Source: Pseudomonas sp. C1C7 (GTDB lineage Bacteria > Pseudomonadota > Gammaproteobacteria > Pseudomonadales > Pseudomonadaceae). Taken from it: a stretch of DNA of 64,000 bases. Positions 41,050 through 50,887 of this stretch are shown here, one piece after another; the first letter of the stretch is position 1; each line of letters begins with the position of its first letter. Below the pieces are notes generated by a model. That model did no database searches, had not been told where the DNA came from, and saw only the letters and a list, made by a program, of their open reading frames with translations. The position numbers were made by a program, and so were the translations under genes. The stretch spans positions 62,001 through 126,000 of the forward strand of contig NZ_JABFMP010000019.1 of NCBI RefSeq assembly GCF_013359595.1, in the 5' to 3' direction.

Positions 41050-42114
41050 ATGAACTCGTCCGTCTCTGCTTTGCCGCTGTCCACCCTGAGCCCTGCCAAC
41101 GAAGCGCTGACCCTGCGTCTGCCCAGTTCGTTGCAACTCAAACAGCAACTGCCGCTCTCCAACGCCCTGACCCGGCAAGTCGACGCCCACCGCCAGGCGG
41201 TCCGCGCGATTCTCGACGGTGAAGACTCCCGTCTGCTGGTCATCGTCGGGCCCTGCTCGATCCACGATCCGAAATCCGCGCTCGAATACGCCGCCAACCT
41301 GGCCCGCCTGTCCGCCGAGGTCAGCGATGAAATGCTGCTGGTGATGCGCGCCTACGTCGAAAAACCCCGCACCACGGTGGGCTGGAAAGGCCTGGCCTAC
41401 GATCCGCATCTGGACGGCAGCGATGACATGGCCGGCGGCCTGACCCTGTCCCGCGAACTGATGCGTGAAATGCTGATGCTGGGCTTGCCGGTCGCGACCG
41501 AGCTGCTGCAACCCATGGCCGCCGGCTACTTCGATGACTTGCTCAGCTGGGTCGCCATTGGCGCCCGCACTACCGAATCGCAGATCCATCGCGAGATGGC
41601 CAGCGGCCTTAGCATGCCGGTCGGTTTCAAGAACGGCACCGACGGCGGCGTCACGGTAGCCAGCGATGCCATGCGCTCGGCAGCTCATCCGCATCGCCAT
41701 TTCGGCGTGGACAGCCAGGGCCACCCGGCGATCATCCAGACGCCCGGCAACCCGGACACTCATCTGGTCTTGCGCGGCGGCCACAACGGCCCGAACTACG
41801 ACCGCGCCAGCGTGGCGAAGGTCAACGGCGACTTGAGCAAACTGAAGATCCCGGGGCGGATCATGGTCGATTGCAGCCACGCCAACAGCGGCAAGGATCC
41901 GCTGCGCCAACCAGCAGTGTTCAACGACGTGCTGGAGCAACGCCTGCAAGGTGATCGCTCGCTGATCGGCATGATGATCGAGAGTCACTTGTTCGAAGGG
42001 TGCCAGGCTATTGGTCCATCGATGAAGTATGGCGTGTCGGTTACCGATGGTTGCCTGGGGTGGAGCGGGACGGAGCAACTATTGCGCGATGCTGCTCAGC
42101 GGTTGCGGTCCTGA
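41050..42114 (+). CDS. 3-deoxy-7-phosphoheptulonate (DAHP) synthase, class I
   Basis: A 354-residue enzyme condensing phosphoenolpyruvate and erythrose-4-phosphate, the first step of aromatic amino-acid synthesis. AroFGH-type motifs: 'IVGPCSIHDPKSALEYA', 'RAYVEKPRTTVGWKG' (phosphate and substrate sites), 'GARTTESQIHREMASGLS' and the metal site 'IMVDCSHANSGKD'. The allosteric specificity (Phe, Tyr or Trp) cannot be read from sequence. AGGAAG is seven bases before ATG 41050. Two aromatic-rich leader peptides and a terminator precede it, so transcription attenuation is likely. Confidence 0.94.
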   Translation: MNSSVSALPLSTLSPANEALTLRLPSSLQLKQQLPLSNALTRQVDAHRQAVRAILDGEDSRLLVIVGPCSIHDPKSALEYAANLARLSAEVSDEMLLVMRAYVEKPRTTVGWKGLAYDPHLDGSDDMAGGLTLSRELMREMLMLGLPVATELLQPMAAGYFDDLLSWVAIGARTTESQIHREMASGLSMPVGFKNGTDGGVTVASDAMRSAAHPHRHFGVDSQGHPAIIQTPGNPDTHLVLRGGHNGPNYDRASVAKVNGDLSKLKIPGRIMVDCSHANSGKDPLRQPAVFNDVLEQRLQGDRSLIGMMIESHLFEGCQAIGPSMKYGVSVTDGCLGWSGTEQLLRDAAQRLRS

Positions 42115-42344
42115 TATCTGATCGAACAGGCGACAGGGACGTTGTGGCGAGGGGCTTGCCCTCTCACCACAGATAAGTGTTCGACTTGGCTGGCCGGTAC
42201 TGAGTCAGTCCCCCGCCTTTTCAGCACCTGTTTATTCCGTTTTCGCCCGCCAACCGCGTCCTTTTCATACACCGCAGGCAACCCTGCCTGCTTTAGAGTG
42301 AGCCGCAAGGCACCACCCTGAATGCCAGAAAAAGGACTTTGAAC

Positions 42345-43226
42345 ATGCAACGGAATGCACACACTCGCCACCCGATTCTGCTGGTCCACGGGCTCTTCGG
42401 CTTTGACCGGATCGGCAACTTCGAACTCTTCCACGACATCAAGCAGGCTTTAAGGAACGCAGGCGCCCGGGTCTTCGTCCCTCACCTGTCGGCCACCCAC
42501 AGCAACGAAGCTCGCGGCGAACAGTTGCTGGTGCAGATCAAGCGGGTTCTGCAAGGCATGGGGGCGAACAAGGTACACCTGATCGGTCACAGCCAGGGCG
42601 CTCTGGCGGCTCGCTATGCCGCCGCGGTGGCGCCGGAATCGGTAGCCTCGGTGACGTCCGTCAGCGGGCCGAATCACGGCTCGGAGCTGGCGGACTACCT
42701 GCGCAAGGCCCTCGTCCCCGGACACCTGCCGGAACACGTCGCCGAAACAGTCGCGACGCTGTTCGCAGAATTCCTGGCATTACTGGGCGGTCACCGCCAA
42801 ATGCCACAGAACGCCCTCGCCGCGCTCAATGCCCTGACCACCGAAGGCGTGGGCGCATTCAATCGCAAATACCCCCAAGGACTGCCGAAGAACAGGGGCG
42901 ACAACGGCTGCGAACTGGAAAACGGCGTGCGCTACTACTCCTGGAGCGGCACCTTGCAAGGCAGCGTCCTCGAGGGTGGACTCAAAGTCGTCAATCCGCT
43001 GCACAACTGCCTGCGCGCCTTTTCCCGATACTTCGTCCACGAAACCGAGCACAACGATGGCCTGGTCGGACGCTACAGCTCGCACCTGGGCACCGTCATC
43101 CGCTCCGATTACCCCCTCGATCATCTGGACACCCTGCGCCAGACCGGCATCGTGGCGGCACAAGCCGTCGACTCGATTGACCTCTACGTGCAACACGCCG
43201 AACGCCTGAAAAAAGCCGGCCTCTAG
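42345..43226 (+). CDS. triacylglycerol lipase-like alpha/beta hydrolase
   Basis: A 293-residue lipase of the Pseudomonas family I type: oxyanion region 'PILLVHGLFGFDRIGNFELF', nucleophile Ser83 in 'VHLIGHSQGALAAR', Asp/His in 'EHNDGLVGRYSSHLGTVIRS' and 'YPLDHLDTL'. It lacks a classical signal peptide and no foldase gene is near, unlike secreted LipA. AAAGGA precedes ATG 42345. The 230-bp stretch before it holds no other gene. Confidence 0.88.
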   Translation: MQRNAHTRHPILLVHGLFGFDRIGNFELFHDIKQALRNAGARVFVPHLSATHSNEARGEQLLVQIKRVLQGMGANKVHLIGHSQGALAARYAAAVAPESVASVTSVSGPNHGSELADYLRKALVPGHLPEHVAETVATLFAEFLALLGGHRQMPQNALAALNALTTEGVGAFNRKYPQGLPKNRGDNGCELENGVRYYSWSGTLQGSVLEGGLKVVNPLHNCLRAFSRYFVHETEHNDGLVGRYSSHLGTVIRSDYPLDHLDTLRQTGIVAAQAVDSIDLYVQHAERLKKAGL

Positions 43227-43332
43227 CCTGTAAACACCCTGCAGGCCCCACGCAATGGAACTTTGAGGAGAAATCGCTCACTGAATCCGGTAGGCTCCCC
43301 ACTTTACCGAACATTGAAAGGAGTATTTCCCC

Positions 43333-43614
43333 ATGGCTAAAGCCACTGCCCGCCACATCCTCGTTTCCAGCGAAGCCAAGTGCAACGAGCTCAAGGCCCA
43401 GATCGAGGCTGGCGCAGACTTCGCCGAAGTCGCCAAAGCCAACTCCACCTGCCCGTCCAGCCGCCAGGGCGGTGACCTGGGTTCGTTCGGTCCAGGCCAG
43501 ATGGTCAAGGAATTCGACACCGTGGTCTTCAGCGCACCGATCAACGTCGTGCAAGGCCCGGTCAAGACCCAGTTCGGTTACCACCTGCTGGAAGTGACCA
43601 GCCGTCAGGACTGA
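43333..43614 (+). CDS. ppiC: parvulin-type peptidylprolyl isomerase
   Basis: A 93-residue single-domain parvulin (PpiC/Par10), cytoplasmic: 'ATARHILVSSEAKCNELKAQ', 'FAEVAKANSTCPSSRQGGDLG', 'FGPGQMVKEFDTVVF' and 'VKTQFGYHLLEVTSR' cover the whole domain. Isomerises X-Pro bonds. A paralogue of 91 residues is at 59362. Confidence 0.95.
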   Translation: MAKATARHILVSSEAKCNELKAQIEAGADFAEVAKANSTCPSSRQGGDLGSFGPGQMVKEFDTVVFSAPINVVQGPVKTQFGYHLLEVTSRQD

Positions 43615-43633
43615 TCGACGCCCGGTTTTCGCT

Positions 43634-43665
43634 CACGACGGCCCGCCTTTTGGTGGGCCGTCGTG
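43634..43665 (+). terminator. hairpin after ppiC
   Basis: CACGACGGCCCGCC-TTTT-GGTGGGCCGTCGTG; the T-run after it is short (TTTGG), so termination may be partial. Confidence 0.6.
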
Positions 43666-43748
43666 TTTGGGATGCGAATTCGGCTGGCGAGGGACGCGCC
43701 GCTAGCGTACAAATTGTCGTTATCGACCACCCGGCTCTAAGGCTGACA

Positions 43749-45617
43749 ATGCGACTGGCTTTCCCAACTGTATTTTTCACTGCCGTGGCCCTGCTCCTGG
43801 GCGCCGCCGGCGTGAACGCCGCACCGCAACATGCGTTGACTGTCTACGGCGAACCGGCCAAGTACCCCGCCGGCTTCAGCCACTTCGCCTACGCCAATCC
43901 GCTTGCCCCCAAGGGCGGCACGATGCGTCGCTCGGCGATTGAAATCGGTCTTTTCGATCATGTCCTGCCTTATATCGACAAGGGCATCGGCGTCACCCAG
44001 ATCGACGGCCTGCTCTACTCGCCCCTGGCCCAGCGCTCGCTGGATGAGCCCTACACGGTGTATGGCCTTGTCGCCAAACAGATCGAACGCTCCGATGACG
44101 GCCTGTCCCTGCGCTTCTATCTGAACCCCAAGGCACGCTTCGCCGATGGCAAGCCGATCACCGCCGAAGATGTGCGCTACACCTTCGATCTGCTGATGAC
44201 CCAGGGCAGCCTGCGCTATCGCACGCAATTCGCCGACGTCAAAGGCGTTGAAGTGGAGTCGCCTCTGACTGTGCGCTTCGACTTCAAGAACAACGAAAAC
44301 CGCACCCTGCCTCTGGACATTGCGACCCTGCCGGTGTTTCCAGAGCATTGGTGGAAGACCCGCGATTTCGCCGGCGGCGGTGGCTATGAGGCGCCGCTGG
44401 GCAGCGGGCCGTACCGGGTGGGCAAGGTCGACTCCGGGCGCAGCATCACCTTCGAACGCAACCCCGACTGGTGGGGCAAGGACCTGCCGGTCAGCCGCGG
44501 GCTCTACAATTTCGATCATTTCAGCATCGAGTATTTCGGCGATACCGATGTGGCGCGCCAGGTCCTGCGCGGTGGCGCCTACGACTACAACCGCGAGTTT
44601 TCCGCCACCGGCTACTCCATCGGCTATGACAGCCCGGCGCTGAGCGACGGTCGTCTGCAAAAGGCCCACCTGGCCACCGAAGCGCCGCAGCCGAGCCAGG
44701 GTTTCGTGTTCAACCTGCAAAAACCGATGTTCCAGGATCGCCGAGTGCGTCAGGCGCTGGTGATGCTCTGGGATTTCGAGTGGAGCAACCGGCAGATGAT
44801 GCGCAACCTGTACATCCGCCAGCAGAGTTTCTTTTCCAACACCGAACTCGCCGCCCGCCAATTGCCCGATGCCGGCGAGCGGGCGATTCTCGAGCCCCTG
44901 CGCGGACAGATCCCCGACGAAGTCTTCACCCAGGTGTTCGAAGCGCCCAAGACCGACGGCAGCGGCGTGATTCGCGACAAACAGCTGCAAGCTTTGGCCT
45001 TGCTCGAACAGGCCGGCTGGAAACCCGACGGAGATCAACTGGTCAACGCCGAGGGCGAACCGTTGAGCTTTACCTTCCTGGTCAGCCAGAACGGCATGGA
45101 TCGCCTGCTGCTTCCCTATAAACGCACCCTCAAACAGATCGGCATCGACCTGAACATCCGCCGCATCGACGCCTCGCAATATGTGAACCGCCTGATGAGC
45201 CGCGACTACGACATGATCGTCACCGGCTACCCGGTCACCACCTCCCCCGGCGGCGAACTGTTCAACTATTTCGGTTCTGCCTCGGCCAATGACCCTGGCT
45301 CCAACAACTACATGGTGCTGAAGAACCCGGCGGTGGACACCCTGATCAACGGTCTGGTGCGCGCCGACAACAAGGCCGACATGCTGCGTTATGCCCACGC
45401 GCTGGACCGGGTGTTGCAATGGAACTACTACTGGATTCCCAACTACTACCCGCCAGGAACCTCCACCGTGTGGTGGAACCGCTTCGGCATCCCGAACGTG
45501 CAGGCCAGCAATGACGAAGCCATCGAGAGCTGGTGGGAAGTGAGCACCACGCCCCTGACCAACCAGCAAATGACCGCCGAACGCATTCGCCGTGGCAGCC
45601 CCGGAGGACCGCACTGA
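43749..45617 (+). CDS. yejA: peptide ABC transporter substrate-binding protein (YejA type)
   Basis: A 622-residue extracytoplasmic binding protein of the SBP family 5 with signal peptide 'TVFFTAVALLLGAAGVNA'. YejA-type features: 'LTVYGEPAKYPAGFSHFAYAN', 'PLAPKGGTMRRSAI', 'FDHFSIEYFGDTDVARQ'. In E. coli the Yej importer takes up peptides and microcin C. Start ATG 43749 after AAGG. First gene of yejABEF; its TGA overlaps the yejB ATG. Confidence 0.92.
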   Translation: MRLAFPTVFFTAVALLLGAAGVNAAPQHALTVYGEPAKYPAGFSHFAYANPLAPKGGTMRRSAIEIGLFDHVLPYIDKGIGVTQIDGLLYSPLAQRSLDEPYTVYGLVAKQIERSDDGLSLRFYLNPKARFADGKPITAEDVRYTFDLLMTQGSLRYRTQFADVKGVEVESPLTVRFDFKNNENRTLPLDIATLPVFPEHWWKTRDFAGGGGYEAPLGSGPYRVGKVDSGRSITFERNPDWWGKDLPVSRGLYNFDHFSIEYFGDTDVARQVLRGGAYDYNREFSATGYSIGYDSPALSDGRLQKAHLATEAPQPSQGFVFNLQKPMFQDRRVRQALVMLWDFEWSNRQMMRNLYIRQQSFFSNTELAARQLPDAGERAILEPLRGQIPDEVFTQVFEAPKTDGSGVIRDKQLQALALLEQAGWKPDGDQLVNAEGEPLSFTFLVSQNGMDRLLLPYKRTLKQIGIDLNIRRIDASQYVNRLMSRDYDMIVTGYPVTTSPGGELFNYFGSASANDPGSNNYMVLKNPAVDTLINGLVRADNKADMLRYAHALDRVLQWNYYWIPNYYPPGTSTVWWNRFGIPNVQASNDEAIESWWEVSTTPLTNQQMTAERIRRGSPGGPH

Positions 45618-46678
45618 TGTGGGCTTACATACTGCGGCGTCTGCTGCTGATCATCCCGACGCTGTTCATCATTCTTCTGGTCAACTTCGTCATCGTCCAG
45701 GCCGCGCCGGGCGGGCCCGTGGAACAGGCCATCGCCCACCTGCAAGGCATCGGCGGCGTGACGGCCGGCGGCAGCTCCGGTGAAACCGGCAGCGGCACGT
45801 CCCGGGCCAGTCGCGGCCTGGACCCGCAACTGATCAAGGACATCGAAAAACAGTACGGCTTCGACAAGCCGGCCCATGAGCGGCTGTGGCTGATGATCAC
45901 CAGCTATGCACAACTGGACTTCGGCAAGAGCTTCTTCCGCGGCGCCACCGTCACCGAGCTGATCCTGCAGAAGATGCCGGTGACCATTTCCCTCGGGCTC
46001 TGGGCGACGCTGATCACTTATCTGGTGTCCATCCCGCTGGGCATCCGCAAGGCGGTGCACCACGGCAGCCAGTTCGATATCTGGAGCAGCACCGCGATCA
46101 TCATCGGCTATGCAATGCCGGCGTTCCTGTTCGCGATGTTCCTGATCGTGGTCTTCGCCGGCGGCACTTCGCTGAACTGGTTCCCGGTACGCGGGCTGGT
46201 CTCCGACAACTTCGACTCGCTGTCGACCCTGGGCAAGGTCACCGACTACTTCTGGCATCTGGTGCTGCCGGTAACCGCGTTGGTGATCGGCGGTTTCGCC
46301 ACCCTGACCATCCTGACCAAAAACTCCTTCCTCAACGAAATCACCCGCCAATACGTGGTCACCGCCCGCGCCAAGGGCCTGAGCGAGCAACGGGTGCTGT
46401 ACGGTCACGTGTTCCGCAATGCCATGCTGCTGGTGGTGTCGGGGATTCCCCAGGCCTTCATCAGCGTGTTTTTCGCCGGTTCCCTGCTGATCGAAGTGAT
46501 CTTTTCCCTCGATGGCCTGGGCCGCATGAGTTACGAGGCGGCGGTTTCCCGGGATTACCCGGTGGTGTTCGGCTCGCTGTTCATCTTTACCCTGTTCGGT
46601 CTGCTGATAAAACTGGTGGGCGACCTGTGCTACACCCTGGTCGACCCACGCATCGACTTCGCCGCGAGGAACGCCTGA
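45617..46678 (+). CDS. yejB: peptide ABC transporter permease YejB
   Basis: A 353-residue permease with N-terminal membrane helix 'MWAYILRRLLLIIPTLFIIL', the 'PGGPVEQAI' motif and a binding-protein-dependent transport loop 'ITRQYVVTARAKGLSEQRVL'. A Gly/Ser-rich loop (residues about 45-65) lies between helices. ATGA-type overlaps with yejA and yejE show translational coupling. Confidence 0.94.
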   Translation: MWAYILRRLLLIIPTLFIILLVNFVIVQAAPGGPVEQAIAHLQGIGGVTAGGSSGETGSGTSRASRGLDPQLIKDIEKQYGFDKPAHERLWLMITSYAQLDFGKSFFRGATVTELILQKMPVTISLGLWATLITYLVSIPLGIRKAVHHGSQFDIWSSTAIIIGYAMPAFLFAMFLIVVFAGGTSLNWFPVRGLVSDNFDSLSTLGKVTDYFWHLVLPVTALVIGGFATLTILTKNSFLNEITRQYVVTARAKGLSEQRVLYGHVFRNAMLLVVSGIPQAFISVFFAGSLLIEVIFSLDGLGRMSYEAAVSRDYPVVFGSLFIFTLFGLLIKLVGDLCYTLVDPRIDFAARNA

Positions 46679-47700
46679 TGCTCAAGCTTTCGCCGCTCGG
46701 CCGTCGTCGTTTCGAGCGTTTCAAGAAAAACCGTCGCGGCTGGTGGTCGCTGTGGCTGTTCATCGGCCTGTTCCTGCTGACCCTGGGTGGCGAGTTGATC
46801 GCCAACGACAAGCCGCTGGTGGTCAGCTATCAGGGCCAGTGGTACTTCCCGGTGTTCAAGCGCTACACCGAGCAGGCATTCGGCGGGCAGCTGCCGTTCC
46901 AGGCTGACTACCGCAGCGACTACGTGCAGAAGCTGATCAAGAAGGACGGCGGCTGGTTGCTGTTCCCGCCGATTCCGTTCAGCGACGACACGCCCAACTA
47001 CGACCTGAACAAACCGGCCCCCAGCCCGCCGTCGAACGTGAACTGGCTGGGCACCGACGATCAGGCGCGGGATGTGCTGGCCCGGGTGATATTCGGGGCC
47101 CGCGTGTCGATTCTGTTTGCCTTGATGCTGACCTTCGTCAGTGCGCTGATCGGCATCGCCGCCGGTGCCTTGCAGGGCTATTACGGCGGCTGGGTCGACT
47201 TGCTCGGACAGCGCCTGCAAGAGGTCTGGTCGGGGCTGCCGGTGCTGTATTTGCTGATCATCCTGTCAGGCTTCGTCGAGCCCAATTTTTGGTGGTTGCT
47301 GGGGATCATGGCGCTGTTTTCCTGGCTGGCGCTGGTGGACGTGGTCCGTGCCGAGTTCCTGCGCGGGCGCAATCTGGAATACGTCAAGGCTGCCCGCGCG
47401 CTGGGCCTGACTGACCACAAAGTCATCGTGCGCCACATCCTGCCCAACGCCATGAACGCCACCTTGAGTTACCTGCCGTTCATTCTGACCGGCGCGATTT
47501 CGACCCTCACCGCCCTGGATTTCCTTGGCTTCGGCATGCCCGCCGGCAGCGCTTCCCTGGGCGAACTGATCGGTCAGGGCAAGCAGAACCTGCAAGCGCC
47601 GTGGCTGGGGCTGACGGCGTTTTTCACCCTGGCGTTGATTCTTTCCCTGTTGGTATTCATCGGCGAAGCCCTGCGTGACGCCTTTGATCCTCGATCCTGA
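46678..47700 (+). CDS. yejE: peptide ABC transporter permease YejE
   Basis: A 340-residue permease partner of YejB. The first helix ('WWSLWLFIGLFLLTLGGEL') is followed by a large periplasmic part with 'NWLGTDDQARDVLARVIFGA', then the transport domain with the loop 'NLEYVKAARALGLTDHKVIV'. Overlaps the yejB stop by one base and ends 14 bp before yejF. Confidence 0.94.
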   Translation: MLKLSPLGRRRFERFKKNRRGWWSLWLFIGLFLLTLGGELIANDKPLVVSYQGQWYFPVFKRYTEQAFGGQLPFQADYRSDYVQKLIKKDGGWLLFPPIPFSDDTPNYDLNKPAPSPPSNVNWLGTDDQARDVLARVIFGARVSILFALMLTFVSALIGIAAGALQGYYGGWVDLLGQRLQEVWSGLPVLYLLIILSGFVEPNFWWLLGIMALFSWLALVDVVRAEFLRGRNLEYVKAARALGLTDHKVIVRHILPNAMNATLSYLPFILTGAISTLTALDFLGFGMPAGSASLGELIGQGKQNLQAPWLGLTAFFTLALILSLLVFIGEALRDAFDPRS

Positions 47701-47714
47701 TCCGGACTGTAGAC

Positions 47715-49295
47715 ATGAGCCTTAACCTGATCGAAATCCGTGACCTCAGCGTGGCCTTCAGTGGCCAGACCGTCGTGCGCAACCTGTGCCTGGACATCCG
47801 CCCCGGCGAATGCCTGGCGCTGGTGGGCGAGTCGGGCTCGGGCAAGTCGGTGACCGCCCACTCGATTCTGCAGCTGCTGCCGCAAAGCGGCACCGAAACC
47901 AGTGGCAGCATTCGCTATCGCAGTCAGGAACTGGTGGGTGCCGATGCGGCCAAACTGCGCCAGTTGCGCGGCAACCGCATCGCGATGATCTTCCAGGAGC
48001 CCATGACCTCGCTCAATCCCTTGCACAGCATCGAAAAGCAGATCGGCGAAACCCTGCTGGTGCACAAGGGTATGGCGGGCAAGACGGCGCAGGCGCGCAT
48101 CCTCGAGTTGCTGCATCTGGTGGGCATCAAGAATCCCAAGGAACGCCTCAAGGCCTATCCCCATCAATTGTCCGGCGGCCAGCGCCAGCGGGTGATGATC
48201 GCCATGGCTCTGGCCTGTGAGCCGGAACTGCTGATTGCAGACGAGCCCACCACCGCGCTGGACGTCACCGTGCAGCGCAAGATCCTGCTGCTGCTCAAAT
48301 CTCTGCAGCAGCGACTGAACATGTCACTGCTGCTGATCAGCCACGACCTGAATCTGGTGCGCAGCATCGCCCAGCGCGTCTGCGTGATGAAGGCCGGCGA
48401 GATCGTCGAACAGGCGCCCTGCGAAACCCTGTTCACTGAGCCCAAACACCCTTATAGCTGCGTGCTGCTCAACGCCGAGCCCGAAGGCGAAGCGCTGCCC
48501 CGGGACGAGCGTGAGAACGTGTTGGAGGTGGACAACCTGGAGGTGCAGTTTGCCGTCAGTGGCGGACTGTTCCAGCGCAAGACCTACCTCAAGGCCGTGG
48601 ACGGCATTAGCCTGAACGTGCAGCGCGGCAAGACCCTGGGCATCGTCGGCGAATCCGGCTCCGGCAAGTCGACGCTGGGCCAGGCGATCCTGCGGTTGCT
48701 CGATTCACAGGGCAGCATCCGCTTTCAGGGCCAGGCGCTGGATGGCCTGACGCAGAAGCAGCTGCGACCCTGGCGCAAGCAGATGCAGGTGGTGTTCCAG
48801 GACCCGTTCGGCAGCCTCAGCCCACGGATGTCCGTGGAGCAGATCCTGTGCGAAGGCCTGGAGGTACACAGTGATCTGAGCAACGAGGAATGCAACGCCG
48901 AGGTGACCCGGGTGTTGCAGGAGGTCGGCCTCGATCCGAAAAGTCGCCATCGCTACCCTCACGAATTCTCCGGCGGCCAGCGCCAACGCATCGCCATCGC
49001 CCGGGCGCTGGTGCTCAAGCCGGCGCTGATCCTGCTGGACGAACCGACCTCGGCTCTGGATCGAACCGTACAGAAACAAGTGGTCGCCCTGCTCCGCCAG
49101 CTCCAGGAAAAACATGGCCTGACCTATCTGTTCATCAGCCATGACCTGTCCGTGGTCCGTGCCCTGGCCCACGACATGATCGTGGTCAAGGATGGCAAGG
49201 TGGTGGAAAGCGGTGCCAGCCATGAGGTATTCGAATCGCCGCAGCATCCGTACACCAAGGAGCTGTTGGCGGCGGCGCATTTGGGGCAGGCATAA
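47715..49295 (+). CDS. yejF: peptide ABC transporter ATPase YejF (two-domain)
   Basis: A 526-residue double ATPase. Domain 1 (about 1-250): Walker A 'GESGSGKSVTA', signature 'LSGGQRQRVMIAMAL', Walker B 'LLIADEPTTALD'. Domain 2 (about 275-526): Walker A 'GESGSGKSTLG', signature 'FSGGQRQRIAIARAL', Walker B 'LILLDEPTSALD'. Both sites look active. Energises YejBE uptake of peptides. Last gene of the operon, followed by a REP element. Confidence 0.95.
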   Translation: MSLNLIEIRDLSVAFSGQTVVRNLCLDIRPGECLALVGESGSGKSVTAHSILQLLPQSGTETSGSIRYRSQELVGADAAKLRQLRGNRIAMIFQEPMTSLNPLHSIEKQIGETLLVHKGMAGKTAQARILELLHLVGIKNPKERLKAYPHQLSGGQRQRVMIAMALACEPELLIADEPTTALDVTVQRKILLLLKSLQQRLNMSLLLISHDLNLVRSIAQRVCVMKAGEIVEQAPCETLFTEPKHPYSCVLLNAEPEGEALPRDERENVLEVDNLEVQFAVSGGLFQRKTYLKAVDGISLNVQRGKTLGIVGESGSGKSTLGQAILRLLDSQGSIRFQGQALDGLTQKQLRPWRKQMQVVFQDPFGSLSPRMSVEQILCEGLEVHSDLSNEECNAEVTRVLQEVGLDPKSRHRYPHEFSGGQRQRIAIARALVLKPALILLDEPTSALDRTVQKQVVALLRQLQEKHGLTYLFISHDLSVVRALAHDMIVVKDGKVVESGASHEVFESPQHPYTKELLAAAHLGQA

Positions 49296-49327
49296 TCCGT
49301 TGCATGATTTGACACCGCAGCGCGGCC

Positions 49328-49392
49328 TTCGCGAGCAAGCCCGCTCCCACATTTGGAATGTATTGCCCTGTGGGAGCGGGCTTGCTCGCGAA
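49328..49392. repeat. REP-like inverted repeat, perfect 23-bp arms
   Basis: TTCGCGAGCAAGCCCGCTCC(CAC) and (GTG)GGAGCGGGCTTGCTCGCGAA face each other across 19 bases, between yejF and the sigma54 activator. Confidence 0.9.
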
Positions 49393-49431
49393 TAGGCCGG
49401 CACAGGCACCACAAAACCAGGATCAGCACCC

Positions 49432-50847
49432 ATGAACACCACCGAAAGCCTCAAGGACTACCAGCGCGTCCGCCTGCTGGCGATCCGCTCTCTGTTCGAG
49501 ATCATCGAGCAGTCGAGTGAAGGCACGGTGATCGTCGACCGCGACGCCAACATCGTCTGGATGAACGAACGCTACGCCCGGCGCTTCGGCCTGCCCTCGG
49601 CCGAAGGCGCCATCGGCAAGGCCTGTGAAAGCGTGATCCCCGGCAGCCTGTTGCGCGAAGTGGTGCGCACCGGCCGGCCGATCCTGCTGGACATGCAGGA
49701 CACCCCCAAGGAACCGCTGGTGGTCATGCGCCTGCCGATCCACGATGATGCCGGCGAGGTGATCGGTGCCATCGGCTTTGCCCTGTTCGACGAGCTGCGC
49801 AGCCTGTCGCCCATGCTCAAGCGCTACATGAGCATGCAGGAAGAACTTGCTTCCACGCGCTCGCTGCTGCGGGCGCGGCAGACCAAATACAACTTCGCCC
49901 ACTTCATCGGCACCAGCGCCGCCAGCCTGGAAGTCAAACGCCGCGCCCGACGCAGCGCCAGCACCGAATCACCGGTCTTGCTGCTGGGCGAAACCGGTAC
50001 CGGCAAGGAGTTGCTGGCCCAGGCGATCCACAACGCCTCGCCCCGTGCGCACAAGGCCTTTGTCAGCATCAACAGCGCGGCAATCCCCGAATCGCTGCTC
50101 GAAGCCGAGTTCTTCGGCACCGCCCCCGGCGCCTTCACCGGCGCCGACCGCAAGGGCCGCGCCGGCAAGTTGCAGATCGCCCAGGGCGGCACGCTGTTTC
50201 TCGATGAAATCGGCGACATGCCCCTGCCGCTGCAAAGCAAGCTGTTGCGGGTATTGCAGGAAAAGGAATTCGAACCGGTGGGCTCCAACGAGGTCATCCA
50301 GAGCGACGTACGCGTCATCGCCGCGACCTCCACCGATCTTGAAGCCGCGATCAAACGCGGCGAGTTTCGCGCCGACCTGTATTACCGCCTCAACGTCCTG
50401 CCGATCCAGGTACCGCCGTTGCGCGACCGTCTCGATGATTTGCCTGCACTCAGTGAGGCGATTCTTGAAGAGTTGCGCAGCCAGCATGAACTTAATGGCG
50501 AAGCGTTGGCGTTGCTGGGCCAGCATGCCTGGCCTGGGAATATTCGCGAATTGCGTAATGTGCTGGAGCGGGCGGCGTTGCTCAGTGATGACCTGCGGCT
50601 TTCCGTGGCGGATATACGGGCGGCGATTGGGACTTTTACTCCGGTTGAGCGGGTAGCGACGGTGACCCTCGAACCGTTGGAGCACGAGACGTTCAGCGCG
50701 GCGCGGGAGCGGTTTGATCGGCAGTTGATTGAAACCACCCTGGCGCAATGCGGGGGCAAGGTGATCGAAGCGGCGGCGCGGCTGGGGCTTGGACGGTCGA
50801 CGTTGTACAAGAAGATGGTGGCGCTGGGGATTGCAGAGTCTCAATAG
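49432..50847 (+). CDS. hbcR: sigma54-dependent activator of hydroxybutyrate use (HbcR type)
   Basis: A 471-residue enhancer-binding protein. N-terminal PAS sensor (about 10-125: 'TVIVDRDANIVWMNERYARR'), central AAA+ domain (about 155-385) with Walker A 'GETGTGKELLAQ', the sigma54-contact loop 'GAFTGA' at residues 233-238, Walker B 'GGTLFLDEIGD', and a C-terminal Fis-type helix-turn-helix ('GGKVIEAAARLGLGRSTLYKK'). Immediately downstream lie a GntP permease and 3-hydroxybutyrate dehydrogenase behind a -24/-12 promoter, as for the P. aeruginosa HbcR locus. The gene name rests on this context. Confidence 0.85.
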   Translation: MNTTESLKDYQRVRLLAIRSLFEIIEQSSEGTVIVDRDANIVWMNERYARRFGLPSAEGAIGKACESVIPGSLLREVVRTGRPILLDMQDTPKEPLVVMRLPIHDDAGEVIGAIGFALFDELRSLSPMLKRYMSMQEELASTRSLLRARQTKYNFAHFIGTSAASLEVKRRARRSASTESPVLLLGETGTGKELLAQAIHNASPRAHKAFVSINSAAIPESLLEAEFFGTAPGAFTGADRKGRAGKLQIAQGGTLFLDEIGDMPLPLQSKLLRVLQEKEFEPVGSNEVIQSDVRVIAATSTDLEAAIKRGEFRADLYYRLNVLPIQVPPLRDRLDDLPALSEAILEELRSQHELNGEALALLGQHAWPGNIRELRNVLERAALLSDDLRLSVADIRAAIGTFTPVERVATVTLEPLEHETFSAARERFDRQLIETTLAQCGGKVIEAAARLGLGRSTLYKKMVALGIAESQ

Positions 50848-50874
50848 CGAGACAAAAATCTCTGGTTAGAGATT
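50838..50874. promoter_or_regulatory. two TCTC/GAGA dyads (candidate activator sites)
   Basis: GTCTC-AATAGC-GAGAC (50838-50853) and AATCTCT-GGTT-AGAGATT (50857-50874). A third dyad, TCTCC-AAAC-GGAGA, is at 50980. They lie roughly 190-220 and 70 bp upstream of a sigma54 promoter, typical for enhancer sites. Confidence 0.55.
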
Positions 50875-50887
50875 AATTTTTTATATC

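Noticed and set aside
43737..45614. 625-codon open frame opposite yejA
   Set aside because: Shadow frame; yejA has a signal peptide, a ribosome site and operon coupling.
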